Of a DNA stretch of 13,540 nt, positions 1-6,426 are shown in pieces (within the stretch, counting starts at the first letter, position 1; the number at the start of each line of letters is the position of its first letter). Below the pieces are notes generated by a model that was given only the letters and a program-made list of their open reading frames with translations, was not told where the DNA came from and did not search any database. Position numbers and translations under genes: made by a program. The stretch comes from Candidatus Gerdarchaeota archaeon (GTDB lineage Archaea; Asgardarchaeota; Heimdallarchaeia; JABLTI01), in contig JAEORM010000203.1 in NCBI GenBank assembly GCA_016840905.1, positions 1-13,540 on the forward strand. The letters are read 5' to 3'.

Positions 1-1
1 A

Positions 2-1081
2 ATATTGGACAAGCTAGTTGAAACTATCCCTAACACCGAGTATACAGAGGGCTTATACAAAGATATTATTCAAGATACTCTATCTAAATCAGAAAAATGG
101 GGTGATTTTTTCAGTCGACTGATGTCTAGATTAATGAATAAATGGGGTCTAATTTTAGTTGAACCATGGATATTTAGACCATATTTGAAGGAATTTTATA
201 CAAAACTTGTTTCTGACCCAATTAAATACAATCGTATCTTCTTACAAACTACTGATAAGTTAAAAGAAATAGGTTATCAACCAAAAATGCATAAGAAAGA
301 GGATGTTGTTGGATTATTTTATATCGATGAAGATGGTATGAGGAATTCTATAAATATAACTGAAACAGGGATTTTTGAAGTTTCTAATGGAACATCGTTT
401 ACTAAAGAAGAAATTATTACTGAAATAAATTCAAAACCCGAAAGATTTAGTACAAATGCTATTTACCGTCCACTAGCTCAAGACCTAATATTTCCTACCT
501 ATATATTTGTGGGAGGACCTTCTGAAATAGGATATCATATTCAAATTAAAGATTTATATCCAGAATTCGGTTTGACACAACCTAATTTACAATTCAGATT
601 AGGTGCAACTGTTATTGAGCGTCATATAAATAAGATCATTGAGAAGTATAATTTCAATATTGCAGAACTAACTGACATCAATAAACTCACTTCGAGACTA
701 ATCAGAGATGAAAACCAAGACTTTTTTGCAGGATATAATGAAACTATTTCTACAACGTTAGATCAGATAATTGAAAATCTATCAAAAATCGATCAGCAAT
801 TAGGACAACGATCATCTTTCAAAAAGCAAAATATTATGAAGGAAATCGACAGCATTGAAAAAATGTACTTCAAACACATAAAAGATGACAATCAAATATT
901 ATTAAATCAACTTGAAAAAGCTAAAGCTTATCTCTTTCCAAGTGAAAAACCACAAGAAAGAGTTTTTAATATATTCCAATATCTTAACAAGTACTCAATA
1001 AATATGTTAGAATGTATGAAGAATCTTCTAACACAAGTTGAACCTGGAAGTCATGTGGTATTAAAATGTTGGATGTTTTAG
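2..1081 (+). CDS. bshC: BshC, bacillithiol synthase (cysteine-adding enzyme), 5'-partial
   Basis: This is the C-terminal two thirds of BshC, which joins cysteine to glucosaminyl-malate in the last step of bacillithiol synthesis in the cytoplasm. The frame is open to the left edge, so the true start lies outside the window; the TTG at position 5 is an internal leucine codon. About 359 residues are present, against roughly 540 in full-length BshC. Family signatures seen: GDFFSRLMSRL near the left edge, the central block YRPLAQDLIFPTYIFVGGP followed by SEIGY, a Glu/Lys-rich helical stretch corresponding to the family's coiled coil, and the C-terminal block ERVFNIFQYLNKY. The stop codon lies inside bshB (16-base overlap), which implies co-transcription and probable translational coupling. 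Base composition matches the neighbours. Identity is strong because bshB and bshA follow directly; the missing N-terminus prevents checking the nucleotide-binding part. Confidence 0.93.
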   Translation: MLDKLVETIPNTEYTEGLYKDIIQDTLSKSEKWGDFFSRLMSRLMNKWGLILVEPWIFRPYLKEFYTKLVSDPIKYNRIFLQTTDKLKEIGYQPKMHKKEDVVGLFYIDEDGMRNSINITETGIFEVSNGTSFTKEEIITEINSKPERFSTNAIYRPLAQDLIFPTYIFVGGPSEIGYHIQIKDLYPEFGLTQPNLQFRLGATVIERHINKIIEKYNFNIAELTDINKLTSRLIRDENQDFFAGYNETISTTLDQIIENLSKIDQQLGQRSSFKKQNIMKEIDSIEKMYFKHIKDDNQILLNQLEKAKAYLFPSEKPQERVFNIFQYLNKYSINMLECMKNLLTQVEPGSHVVLKCWMF

Positions 1082-1740
1082 TCTTTGGTCCTCATCCTGA
1101 TGATGCTGAATTAGGTGCAGGAGGAGCTATCTATAAAGCAACTAGAAGTGGTCTAAAAGTAGGAGTTATTGACCTTACTGCAGGTGAAATGGGTTCTTTA
1201 GGATCTACTGAAACTCGATTGCAAGAAGCTGAAAAGTCTAAGAATATCTTGAATCTTGAGTTTCGTACGAACCTCGAATTTCCAGATGGTTTCTTATCAT
1301 TTTTGGATGAAAAAGCTGTTTTTACTGTAGCCAAAAAAATTCGAGAGTATGAACCCAAAATAGTGCTAATACCATATTGGGAAGATAGACATCCAGATCA
1401 TGTTGCTGCTTCAAAGATTATAACCAAAGCAATTCACTATGCAAAGTTAAAGAAATTCGACCTTGATTTTCCAAGTTTAACGGTGGATACAATTCTTTAC
1501 TATGAAATAAATGGGCAGTTTACTCCTTCATTTATTATGGATATAAGTGAAGAATTTCCAATGAAGCAAAAAGCAATTATGAGTTATCAATCACAATTTA
1601 AGGAATTTTCAAAAGATTACTTACCTTTCCCTTTAGTTGAACGGTGCAAATATTATGGATCACTTATTTCTTGTGATTATGGTGAAGCTTTTCTTATGAA
1701 GAAACCGGTAAAATTGAAAGATTGGAACATATTATTCTAA
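1066..1740 (+). CDS. bshB: BshB, N-acetylglucosaminyl-malate deacetylase (LmbE/PIG-L family)
   Basis: This is a zinc-dependent de-N-acetylase of the LmbE/PIG-L family. In bacillithiol synthesis it removes the acetyl group from GlcNAc-malate to give GlcN-malate, the substrate of BshC. The 224-residue length is normal for BshB1. The metal and catalytic motif GPHPDDAELG lies at residues 8-17 (H10 and D13 as expected zinc ligands, D12 as the expected base), and the third ligand is H112 in EDRHPDH. The BshB1-type block AGEMGSLGS (39-47) followed by R51, and the late YYGS and YGEAF motifs, favour BshB1 over a general LmbE deacetylase. The ATG at 1066 lies inside the end of bshC, and bshA follows 32 bases downstream. 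A role on other GlcNAc conjugates, for example GlcNAc-phosphatidylinositol, cannot be excluded from sequence alone, but the operon context argues for bacillithiol. Confidence 0.93.
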   Translation: MLDVLVFGPHPDDAELGAGGAIYKATRSGLKVGVIDLTAGEMGSLGSTETRLQEAEKSKNILNLEFRTNLEFPDGFLSFLDEKAVFTVAKKIREYEPKIVLIPYWEDRHPDHVAASKIITKAIHYAKLKKFDLDFPSLTVDTILYYEINGQFTPSFIMDISEEFPMKQKAIMSYQSQFKEFSKDYLPFPLVERCKYYGSLISCDYGEAFLMKKPVKLKDWNILF

Positions 1741-1772
1741 AATAAAAAATTAACAAGTAGTGAAGTAAAATA

Positions 1773-2867
1773 ATGAAAATAGGTATGATTAATTATCCCA
1801 CTTTTGGTGGTAGTGGTATAGTTGGAACAGAATTAGGATTACAATTAATGAAATATGGACATGAAGTTCATTTTATTTCTTATCAATTACCAGAGAGATT
1901 AAAATTAGAAGAAAATTTCATTTTCCACGAAGTGAACATATTATCATATCCATTATTCAAATTTAAACCGTATACAGATGTCCTAGCATCATATATTGTT
2001 AATATTTTCAATGAACATGAAATTGATGTCTTTCATGCACATTATGCTATACCACATTCAATTTCACTTTTTTTAGCAAAAGCAACAAACAAGAAGATCA
2101 ATATTATTTCCACACTCCATGGTTCAGATGTTCATCTATTAGGATTAGATGATGCTTATAAACCAGTATTAGAGACTAGCCTTAATCATCATGATGCTTT
2201 AACCACTGTATCAAACTTTATGGTGAAATTTATCAAAGATCATTATACATTGACCAAAGATGTTGAGTATATCTACAATTTTGTTGATCCTGAGAAATTC
2301 TCACATATCAAAAAACCTGAGAAAGATGAAATAGTTTTATCACATGTATCTAATTTCAGACAAGTCAAACGTTCACCAGATATCATTCGGGCATTTGCTA
2401 AAGTTTATAGTACACATAAAAATCTAAGATTAGAAATGATTGGTCATGGACCCGAATTGGAATATTGTCGAGATTTAGCTATTTCTATGGGATTAAAAGA
2501 CCAGATTACTTTTCGTGGTAGTTTGTTGAATGTTCCAAAAGTTCTTTGCTATACAGATATTTTTCTGATACCTTCTGAAATTGAAAGTTTTGGGTTAGCG
2601 GCTTTGGAAGCTATGTCTTGTTCAATTCCAGTTATCTCTTCAAATGCAGGTGGTTTACCCGAAGTAGTTACTCATGAAAAGTCAGGATTCAATGTTAATC
2701 CAGGGGATGTCGATGCTATGGTCAAATATATCACCTTACTTGTTGAAGATGATAAGTTACGAAAAGAAATGGGTAAGCAGGCATCTAAAGAAGCTTTTGA
2801 GCGATTCCATCCAGATAAAATCGTCCCTCAATATGAATTGCTCTACAAGAGAGTAATAAATGAATAA
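1773..2867 (+). CDS. bshA: BshA, N-acetyl-alpha-D-glucosaminyl L-malate synthase (GT4 glycosyltransferase)
   Basis: This is the first enzyme of bacillithiol synthesis, which transfers GlcNAc from UDP-GlcNAc to L-malate. The 364-residue protein has a GT-B, family-4 layout. The N-terminus, MKIGMINYPTFGGSGIVGTE, carries the glycine-rich loop and is typical of BshA. HAHYAIPHS and TLHGSDVHLLG occur in the N-terminal domain, and HVSNFRQVKR begins the C-terminal domain. The nucleotide-sugar EX7E motif spans residues 271-279 (E271 in ESFGLAALE), followed by PVISSNAGGLPEVV. BshA is closely related to other GT4 enzymes such as MshA, but the amino terminus plus the adjacent bshC and bshB make the assignment firm. 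The 32-base gap to bshB contains GTGA at 1760-1763, a weak ribosome binding site, so the gene probably belongs to the same transcript. Codon use resembles the archaeal neighbours. Confidence 0.94.
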   Translation: MKIGMINYPTFGGSGIVGTELGLQLMKYGHEVHFISYQLPERLKLEENFIFHEVNILSYPLFKFKPYTDVLASYIVNIFNEHEIDVFHAHYAIPHSISLFLAKATNKKINIISTLHGSDVHLLGLDDAYKPVLETSLNHHDALTTVSNFMVKFIKDHYTLTKDVEYIYNFVDPEKFSHIKKPEKDEIVLSHVSNFRQVKRSPDIIRAFAKVYSTHKNLRLEMIGHGPELEYCRDLAISMGLKDQITFRGSLLNVPKVLCYTDIFLIPSEIESFGLAALEAMSCSIPVISSNAGGLPEVVTHEKSGFNVNPGDVDAMVKYITLLVEDDKLRKEMGKQASKEAFERFHPDKIVPQYELLYKRVINE

Positions 2868-2871
2868 AAAG

Positions 2872-2895
2872 TGATTAGCTGAAACTAGCTAATCA
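2872..2895. terminator. Perfect 9-bp inverted repeat between convergent genes
   Basis: TGATTAGCT (2872-2880) and AGCTAATCA (2887-2895) are perfect reverse complements around a 6-base loop, GAAACT. The hairpin fills the 29-base gap between the bshA stop and the stop of the minus-strand surface-protein gene. Its symmetry means it would form in transcripts from either side, so a bidirectional terminator or 3'-end stabiliser is the simplest reading. Archaeal termination usually relies on U-tracts, and no long T-run follows on either strand, so the function is inferred. Confidence 0.4.
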
Positions 2896-2896
2896 T

Positions 2897-3595
2897 CTAA
2901 CGTTTCCATAAAGTAATTCTAGTTATAACAATAACAATTATTGGGGCAGTAATTAGTAATGCTCCAACAAACCACCATTGCCATTCCCAATCACCACGAA
3001 TGGGAATTGGTATTGCACTAACATTTTCATCTCGACCAACTTTTATTTGGATACCTGAACCAGTATAAGTTCTGAGTATACCAATTCCATCATCTAAAGG
3101 ATCCAAATGGTAGTTGAAGATTGGGTTCTCTATTTCATATTCACCTTTCAAATAACAATGAATATTGAACCAAATTGTTTGAGTTAAATTAAGTTCAAAC
3201 ATAGCCCAAGCAATTTCAATGCTAGTATGATTCCAATAAATCATTGGTGTACTATCGGTTCCTGAGATAAATAATTCGGTTTCATTATAGCTAGGATCTT
3301 CAAAAGGAACATCATAAACATTAGTGATATTTAATCCTTCTTCGTCATCTAAATTTAAACCTAGAATAATTGCTGTGGAAATATTTCGAATTGGATAATC
3401 TCTATCAAGATAATTTTTAAAATACATAGTAACTGTAATATTTTCTCCCACTAAGGGATTTTCGTTATCTACAATCATATAACTGATTAAAGTATTTAAG
3501 GGGGGTGTAGATTGCGCTAGACTGACACTTTGAAATAATAATGTTAAACTGATTAAGATTGTTAATCCTTCAAGCACTGCTTTTCTATTACTCAT
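2897..3595 (-). CDS. Sequon-rich secreted membrane-anchored protein of unknown function
   Basis: I do not recognise a family. The 232-residue protein has a Sec-type signal peptide (hydrophobic residues about 9-26, possible cleavage near SLA-QS at 27), an exterior region of about 175 residues, one strongly hydrophobic helix at about 206-226, and a short basic tail ending WKR. This is a type I topology with the bulk outside the cell. The ectodomain starts with a pattern resembling Ig-like or CARDB-like beta domains (ENPLVGENITVTMYF). It has seven N-X-S/T sequons (N52, N71, N89, N104, N122, N136, N191), suggesting heavy N-glycosylation. The ATG at 3595 is preceded on the minus strand by GGTGTGA (3603-3609), a partial ribosome binding site at 7-base spacing. 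The gene is a single unit, convergent with bshA and divergent from the Roadblock gene. Confidence 0.75.
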   Translation of the reverse strand: MSNRKAVLEGLTILISLTLLFQSVSLAQSTPPLNTLISYMIVDNENPLVGENITVTMYFKNYLDRDYPIRNISTAIILGLNLDDEEGLNITNVYDVPFEDPSYNETELFISGTDSTPMIYWNHTSIEIAWAMFELNLTQTIWFNIHCYLKGEYEIENPIFNYHLDPLDDGIGILRTYTGSGIQIKVGRDENVSAIPIPIRGDWEWQWWFVGALLITAPIIVIVITRITLWKR

Positions 3596-3641
3596 GCTTC
3601 ATTCACACCAACTATTATTCAGTTTTTTTGGATTATTGCCC

Positions 3642-3651
3642 ATTAATAAAT
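3642..3651 (-). promoter_or_regulatory. Possible TATA element for the surface-protein gene
   Basis: Read on the minus strand, ATTTATTAAT lies about 47-56 bases before the start codon. Initiation some 25 bases downstream would give a short leader of roughly 20 bases that contains the partial ribosome binding site. AT-rich surroundings make chance matches likely. Confidence 0.33.
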
Positions 3652-3657
3652 GATTCG

Positions 3658-3679
3658 TAGTGATAGGAAATTATCACTA
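3658..3679. repeat. 8-bp perfect dyad (possible operator) upstream of the minus-strand promoter
   Basis: TAGTGATA (3658-3665) and TATCACTA (3672-3679) are exact reverse complements separated by GGAAAT. The dyad sits six bases upstream of the putative TATA element of the surface-protein gene, where archaeal activators or repressors with helix-turn-helix domains commonly bind. The 22-bp span fits a dimeric regulator. No regulator gene is adjacent, so the role is inferred. Confidence 0.35.
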
Positions 3680-3885
3680 AAATTCATTTTTTCTTAAGGA
3701 ATATTCCATTTATTATTTTTGTTATTTTTTAAGTTATTTGATACTATAATTATTAATTATAACCATTAATTAACAAAAAAAGACCTCTTTCGAAGTTTTT
3801 TTATAGTGATGGTTCCTTTTTAGATGTATCATATTAAAATAATACGTAGGTATAGTCTTGTAGTTAAATAGCACAATTGAATAAA

Positions 3886-3894
3886 CTTATAATA
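3886..3894 (+). promoter_or_regulatory. Possible BRE/TATA element for the Roadblock gene
   Basis: CTTATAATA is preceded by the purine-rich AATAAA, giving a BRE-TATA arrangement. Expected initiation about 25 bases downstream (near 3915) leaves a leader of about 45 bases, enough for the ribosome binding site at 3948-3953. Confidence 0.38.
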
Positions 3895-3947
3895 GTTAAC
3901 AAACAAAGACAGAATAGAATTAAATCACCTACAACGAATTACTACAG

Positions 3948-3953
3948 AAGGTG
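3948..3953 (+). promoter_or_regulatory. Ribosome binding site that supports a TTG start
   Basis: GAAGGTG (3947-3953) matches the core of the archaeal Shine-Dalgarno sequence and ends five bases before TTG at 3959. The first in-frame ATG lies about 31 codons later and lacks such a site, so the TTG is the better start. Confidence 0.6.
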
Positions 3954-3958
3954 TCAAA

Positions 3959-4390
3959 TTGCAGCGCAAAGATGAACAAGTTTCAAGAGAGGATTTACTC
4001 TCAGTAATTGGTTTCGGCTCAGCCGGTGGAAGAAATACCGAACTTAATAGCATGCTTAAGGAGCTTGAATCATCTGTTCCAGAGATTGAAGCAGCAGCAG
4101 TTGTTAGTGTCGAAGGTTTACCAATTGCTTCAGCTTTACCTCGAGATATTGAAGAAACCAGATTAGCAGCAATGACAGCAGCAATGCTTTCACTTGGCGA
4201 ACGTGTCATAGAAGAAATGCGAAAAGGTCGTATTGAAAGGGTTTTTGTTGAAGGATCGGAAGGAACCATTATTTCAATGAATGCAGGTCCAAATGCTGTT
4301 TTAACCGTAAGCTCTCGAAAAGATGCTAAATTAGGATTAATTTTCCTTGAGATGGGTCGAGCAGCAAGAAAAATAGCCGATTTACTTTAA
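3959..4390 (+). CDS. Roadblock/LC7 domain protein
   Basis: The 143-residue protein has a short charged N-terminal extension (residues 1-27) followed by a complete Roadblock/LC7 domain (about 28-143). The domain signs are LNSMLKELESSVPEIEAAAV leading into VVSVEGLPIASALP, the alternating Ala/Met helix LAAMTAAMLSLGERVIEEM, the strand-loop VFVEGSEGTIISMNAGPNAVL, and the closing helix GLIFLEMGRAARKIADLL. Roadblock proteins dimerise and act as scaffolds or regulators of small GTPases (MglB, Ragulator LAMTOR subunits, dynein light chain), and they are expanded in Asgard archaea. Which GTPase this one serves cannot be told: none is encoded in the window. It appears to be a separate transcription unit with its own promoter; a T-rich stretch (CTCTTTTATTTTATT at 4401-4415) and a hairpin follow. 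Use of TTG as start is supported by a strong ribosome binding site. Confidence 0.88.
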   Translation: MQRKDEQVSREDLLSVIGFGSAGGRNTELNSMLKELESSVPEIEAAAVVSVEGLPIASALPRDIEETRLAAMTAAMLSLGERVIEEMRKGRIERVFVEGSEGTIISMNAGPNAVLTVSSRKDAKLGLIFLEMGRAARKIADLL

Positions 4391-4421
4391 AATAAACTTC
4401 CTCTTTTATTTTATTAGTGAT

Positions 4422-4450
4422 AAATAGCTGACTCTAGGTCTAAGCTATTT
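4422..4450 (+). terminator. Hairpin terminator candidate after the Roadblock gene
   Basis: AAATAGCT (4422-4429) pairs perfectly with AGCTATTT (4443-4450), and GAC/GTC just inside can extend the stem with a two-base TA bulge. The second arm runs into a short T-run, and a T-rich tract at 4401-4415 precedes the stem, so the pair could stop transcription from the Roadblock gene before the phosphatase gene at 4482. Confidence 0.45.
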
Positions 4451-4481
4451 TTCAACTATTATTTACTAAAGTGCAGAATTT

Positions 4482-5072
4482 ATGCCTAATAATACCATTA
4501 TTTTTCTAAGACATGCTGAAACAGAAGTGGATAATTCATTACCAATATCCAGTTGGACATTATCAAAAAAAGGAATAGATAATGCTAAAGAATTATCAAA
4601 CAAAGAACCATTTCAAGATATTGATGTCATCTTCTCTTCTTATGAGGAAAAAAGTATCCTAACTGCTATGAATTTTAATCAAGAAAATAAATTATCAATA
4701 ACTAATGATAAAGCATTAAATGAATTAAATAGAGATTCAAGTCCAAATTTAACAAAAGATGAATATTATAATACAGTAAAAGATTGTTTTGCCAATTTAA
4801 AACGATCAGTTAAAAAATGGGAAAAACCAATTGATGCTTTAAGAAGATTCAGTAAAAAGATAGATGAGATAAATGAAAAATATATTGGAAAAAAAATATT
4901 GATAGTTTCACATGGTTTGGTAATAAATCTATTTTTTGCCTGGAAAACTAATAATTTTGAAATTCTCTTTGAACGATGGAAAAGTAATTCATTTCTAGAT
5001 TATGGTATAATTCAAAATGATAAAGTTGTTAAGGATATAGCAAATGAAAAATACCAATTTTTTGGTCATTAA
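4482..5072 (+). CDS. Histidine phosphatase superfamily protein (phosphoglycerate mutase-like)
   Basis: This 196-residue cytoplasmic protein belongs to the two-histidine phosphatase superfamily. LRHAETE at residues 9-15 is the RHG-type catalytic motif with H11 as the expected phospho-acceptor (Ala in place of the common Gly). The second histidine is H144 in VSHGL, and an acidic residue near E81 could be the proton donor. The usual SSxxxRAxxTA motif is present as SSYEEKSILTA (52-62), with Lys57 where Arg is normal. The substrate is unknown: the superfamily covers sugar phosphates, nucleotides, phosphoproteins and cofactor intermediates. The gene stands alone between a hairpin and uppS (80-base gap). 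The start ATG gives an N-terminus that enters the first beta strand directly, as usual in the family. The protein is Lys- and Asn-rich like its neighbours. Confidence 0.8.
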   Translation: MPNNTIIFLRHAETEVDNSLPISSWTLSKKGIDNAKELSNKEPFQDIDVIFSSYEEKSILTAMNFNQENKLSITNDKALNELNRDSSPNLTKDEYYNTVKDCFANLKRSVKKWEKPIDALRRFSKKIDEINEKYIGKKILIVSHGLVINLFFAWKTNNFEILFERWKSNSFLDYGIIQNDKVVKDIANEKYQFFGH

Positions 5073-5152
5073 AAAGTTGTCATTCAAAAGAGAAGAATTA
5101 AATAAACATAATCTAAATCTAACATAATTAAAAAAATAATAGTTGTGATATT

Positions 5153-5917
5153 ATGAAAATTCTAGCACCGATTTATCATTTCTACGAACGTCGTTTGTGG
5201 AAAGAAATAAAAAATTATCCCATGCCACAACACATAGGAGTAATTCTAGATGGTAATAGAAGATTCGCTCGAAAAAAGGGTTTAGATGAAAAAGAAGGGC
5301 ATTCATTTGGTGCTCTTAAAGTTGAAGAATTATTGAAATGGTGCTTAAAACTTAATATCAAAATTATTACACTATATGTTTTTTCGACTGAAAATTTCAA
5401 TCGTGCTCCAGAAGAAGTAACTAAAATAATGGGATTACTTGTTCAAGAATTAATTAAAATTAATAATGAACCACTGATAATTAATAATAAAGTTCGAGTA
5501 AGAATCATTGGTCGTCATGATAATTTATCTGATGAGATAAAGAAACTAATAGAAGATGTTGAAGAAAAAACTAAAAACTACAATAATCATATTTTAAATG
5601 TAGCCTTAAGTTATGGTGGTAGAGCGGAAATTGTGGATGCTGTAAAGAAAATAGCAGCAAAAGTTCAAAATAATGAATTAATGATTAATGATATCAATGA
5701 GAAAACAATTGATACACACCTATATACAAAAGGTATTCCCGATCCAGACTTGATTATTAGAACTTCAGGAGAAGAACGTTTAAGCGGATTCCTCTTGTGG
5801 CAAAGTGCTTATTCGGAACTATACTTTACTGATATCTATTGGCCTGAATTTAGGAAAATCGATCTTTGGAGAGCTATACGAACCTATCAGCATCGAGAAC
5901 GTAGATATGGAAAATAA
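5153..5917 (+). CDS. uppS: Polyprenyl (undecaprenyl/dolichyl-type) diphosphate synthase, cis-prenyltransferase
   Basis: This enzyme adds isopentenyl units in cis configuration to an allylic diphosphate to make the long polyprenyl diphosphate that becomes the lipid carrier for glycan assembly. The 254-residue protein contains all family regions: the ILDGNRRFAR motif with catalytic D33 (31-40), TLYVFSTENFNR (73-84), RVRIIGRHDNL, NVALSYGGRAEI, DLIIRTSGEERLSGF (199-213) and LLWQSAYSELYF. The C-terminus RRYGK carries the RxG-like ending seen in archaeal and eukaryotic members. The N-terminal extension (YERRLWKEIKNYPMPQHIGV) is typical of archaeal enzymes. GTGAT at 5143-5148 is a partial ribosome binding site. 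It heads a closely spaced set with the NYN and PAC-like genes. The product would serve N-glycosylation, for instance of sequon-rich surface proteins such as the one encoded at 2897-3595. Confidence 0.95.
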   Translation: MKILAPIYHFYERRLWKEIKNYPMPQHIGVILDGNRRFARKKGLDEKEGHSFGALKVEELLKWCLKLNIKIITLYVFSTENFNRAPEEVTKIMGLLVQELIKINNEPLIINNKVRVRIIGRHDNLSDEIKKLIEDVEEKTKNYNNHILNVALSYGGRAEIVDAVKKIAAKVQNNELMINDINEKTIDTHLYTKGIPDPDLIIRTSGEERLSGFLLWQSAYSELYFTDIYWPEFRKIDLWRAIRTYQHRERRYGK

Positions 5918-5941
5918 AATAACAGCAAGTGGTAGATAATA

Positions 5942-6403
5942 TTGTTAAGTCGTGTAGGAAAAGCATTACGAATAATTAGCGATGAAGAAAAAGATAAGAT
6001 AGCCATCGTTTTTGATGGACCAACATTGATACCTTATTTTAGATTAGATAATTTGCCAAAAATAAAAGAATCGCTTTCAGAAATTGGTGTAACTAGAACA
6101 GGGAAATTTATTACTGATAAACAACTCTCACAAGATGAATTAGATATTCTAAATAATAATGGTTTTCAGGAAGAAATTGTTGGAAGTGATGTTGATATAC
6201 ATGTTACATTGAACCTTCTTGAATATATGAATTCAAAAGCTTATGATATTATTGGTATTGCTACAACCGATCCTAATTTATTCCCAGTTTTCTCTAGAAT
6301 TAAACAAAATAAGAAGCTATTAATAATTACTTGGAAAAAAGATATCGATCCCTCAATGGAAGCAATAGCTGATTATATTTTGCAATTAGATTACTTAGTT
6401 TAG
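5942..6403 (+). CDS. NYN/PIN-like domain protein, putative ribonuclease
   Basis: The 153-residue protein matches the archaeal NYN (LabA/DUF88-like, PIN-fold) proteins I know as the TIGR00288 type. Its layout is IAIVFDGPTL (20-29, acidic D25), a central NNGFQEEIVGSDVDIHVTL segment with D83 and D85, and the strand-loop IIGIATTDPNLFPVF with D110. D25, D85 and D110 would form the acidic metal site of a PIN-like nuclease. The second acidic residue of the usual DxD (D-A-D or D-G-D) is Asn112 here, so activity may be altered. NYN proteins are generally associated with RNA processing or decay; no target is known for this type. The TTG start at 5942 is preceded by GTGGTAGAT (5929-5937), a partial ribosome binding site. 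It lies 24 bases after uppS and 23 before the next gene, implying one operon. Confidence 0.78.
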   Translation: MLSRVGKALRIISDEEKDKIAIVFDGPTLIPYFRLDNLPKIKESLSEIGVTRTGKFITDKQLSQDELDILNNNGFQEEIVGSDVDIHVTLNLLEYMNSKAYDIIGIATTDPNLFPVFSRIKQNKKLLIITWKKDIDPSMEAIADYILQLDYLV

Positions 6404-6426
6404 AAACATTTGTTTGTTGAAATATT

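Larger units (their letters stand above)
3596..3958. other. 363-base divergent intergenic region
   Basis: This gene-free stretch separates the minus-strand surface-protein gene from the plus-strand Roadblock gene. It holds the putative promoter and dyad for the former (3642-3679), a very AT-rich central part with several A and T runs (about 3681-3810), and the putative promoter and ribosome binding site of the latter (3886-3953). I saw no tRNA-like cloverleaf, no repeats in tandem, and no coding frame with family-like features. Confidence 0.6.

Noticed and set aside
5..7. TTG as the start of the BshC gene
   Set aside because: The frame is open to the window edge, and the visible protein begins in the middle of the BshC family alignment, so this is an internal leucine codon.
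1131..1358. Minus-strand frame opposite bshB
   Set aside because: It lies wholly inside a gene with clear family motifs and has no ribosome binding site or recognisable feature.
3775..3802. A-run and T-run flanking a short CTT/AAG stem, resembling a terminator
   Set aside because: The stem is only three pairs plus an A/T zipper with a five-base bulge, and no gene ends there. AT-rich composition explains it.
3925..4269. Serine-rich minus-strand frame opposite the first Roadblock gene
   Set aside because: Serine-rich antisense translation is typical of shadow frames; the plus-strand domain is clear.
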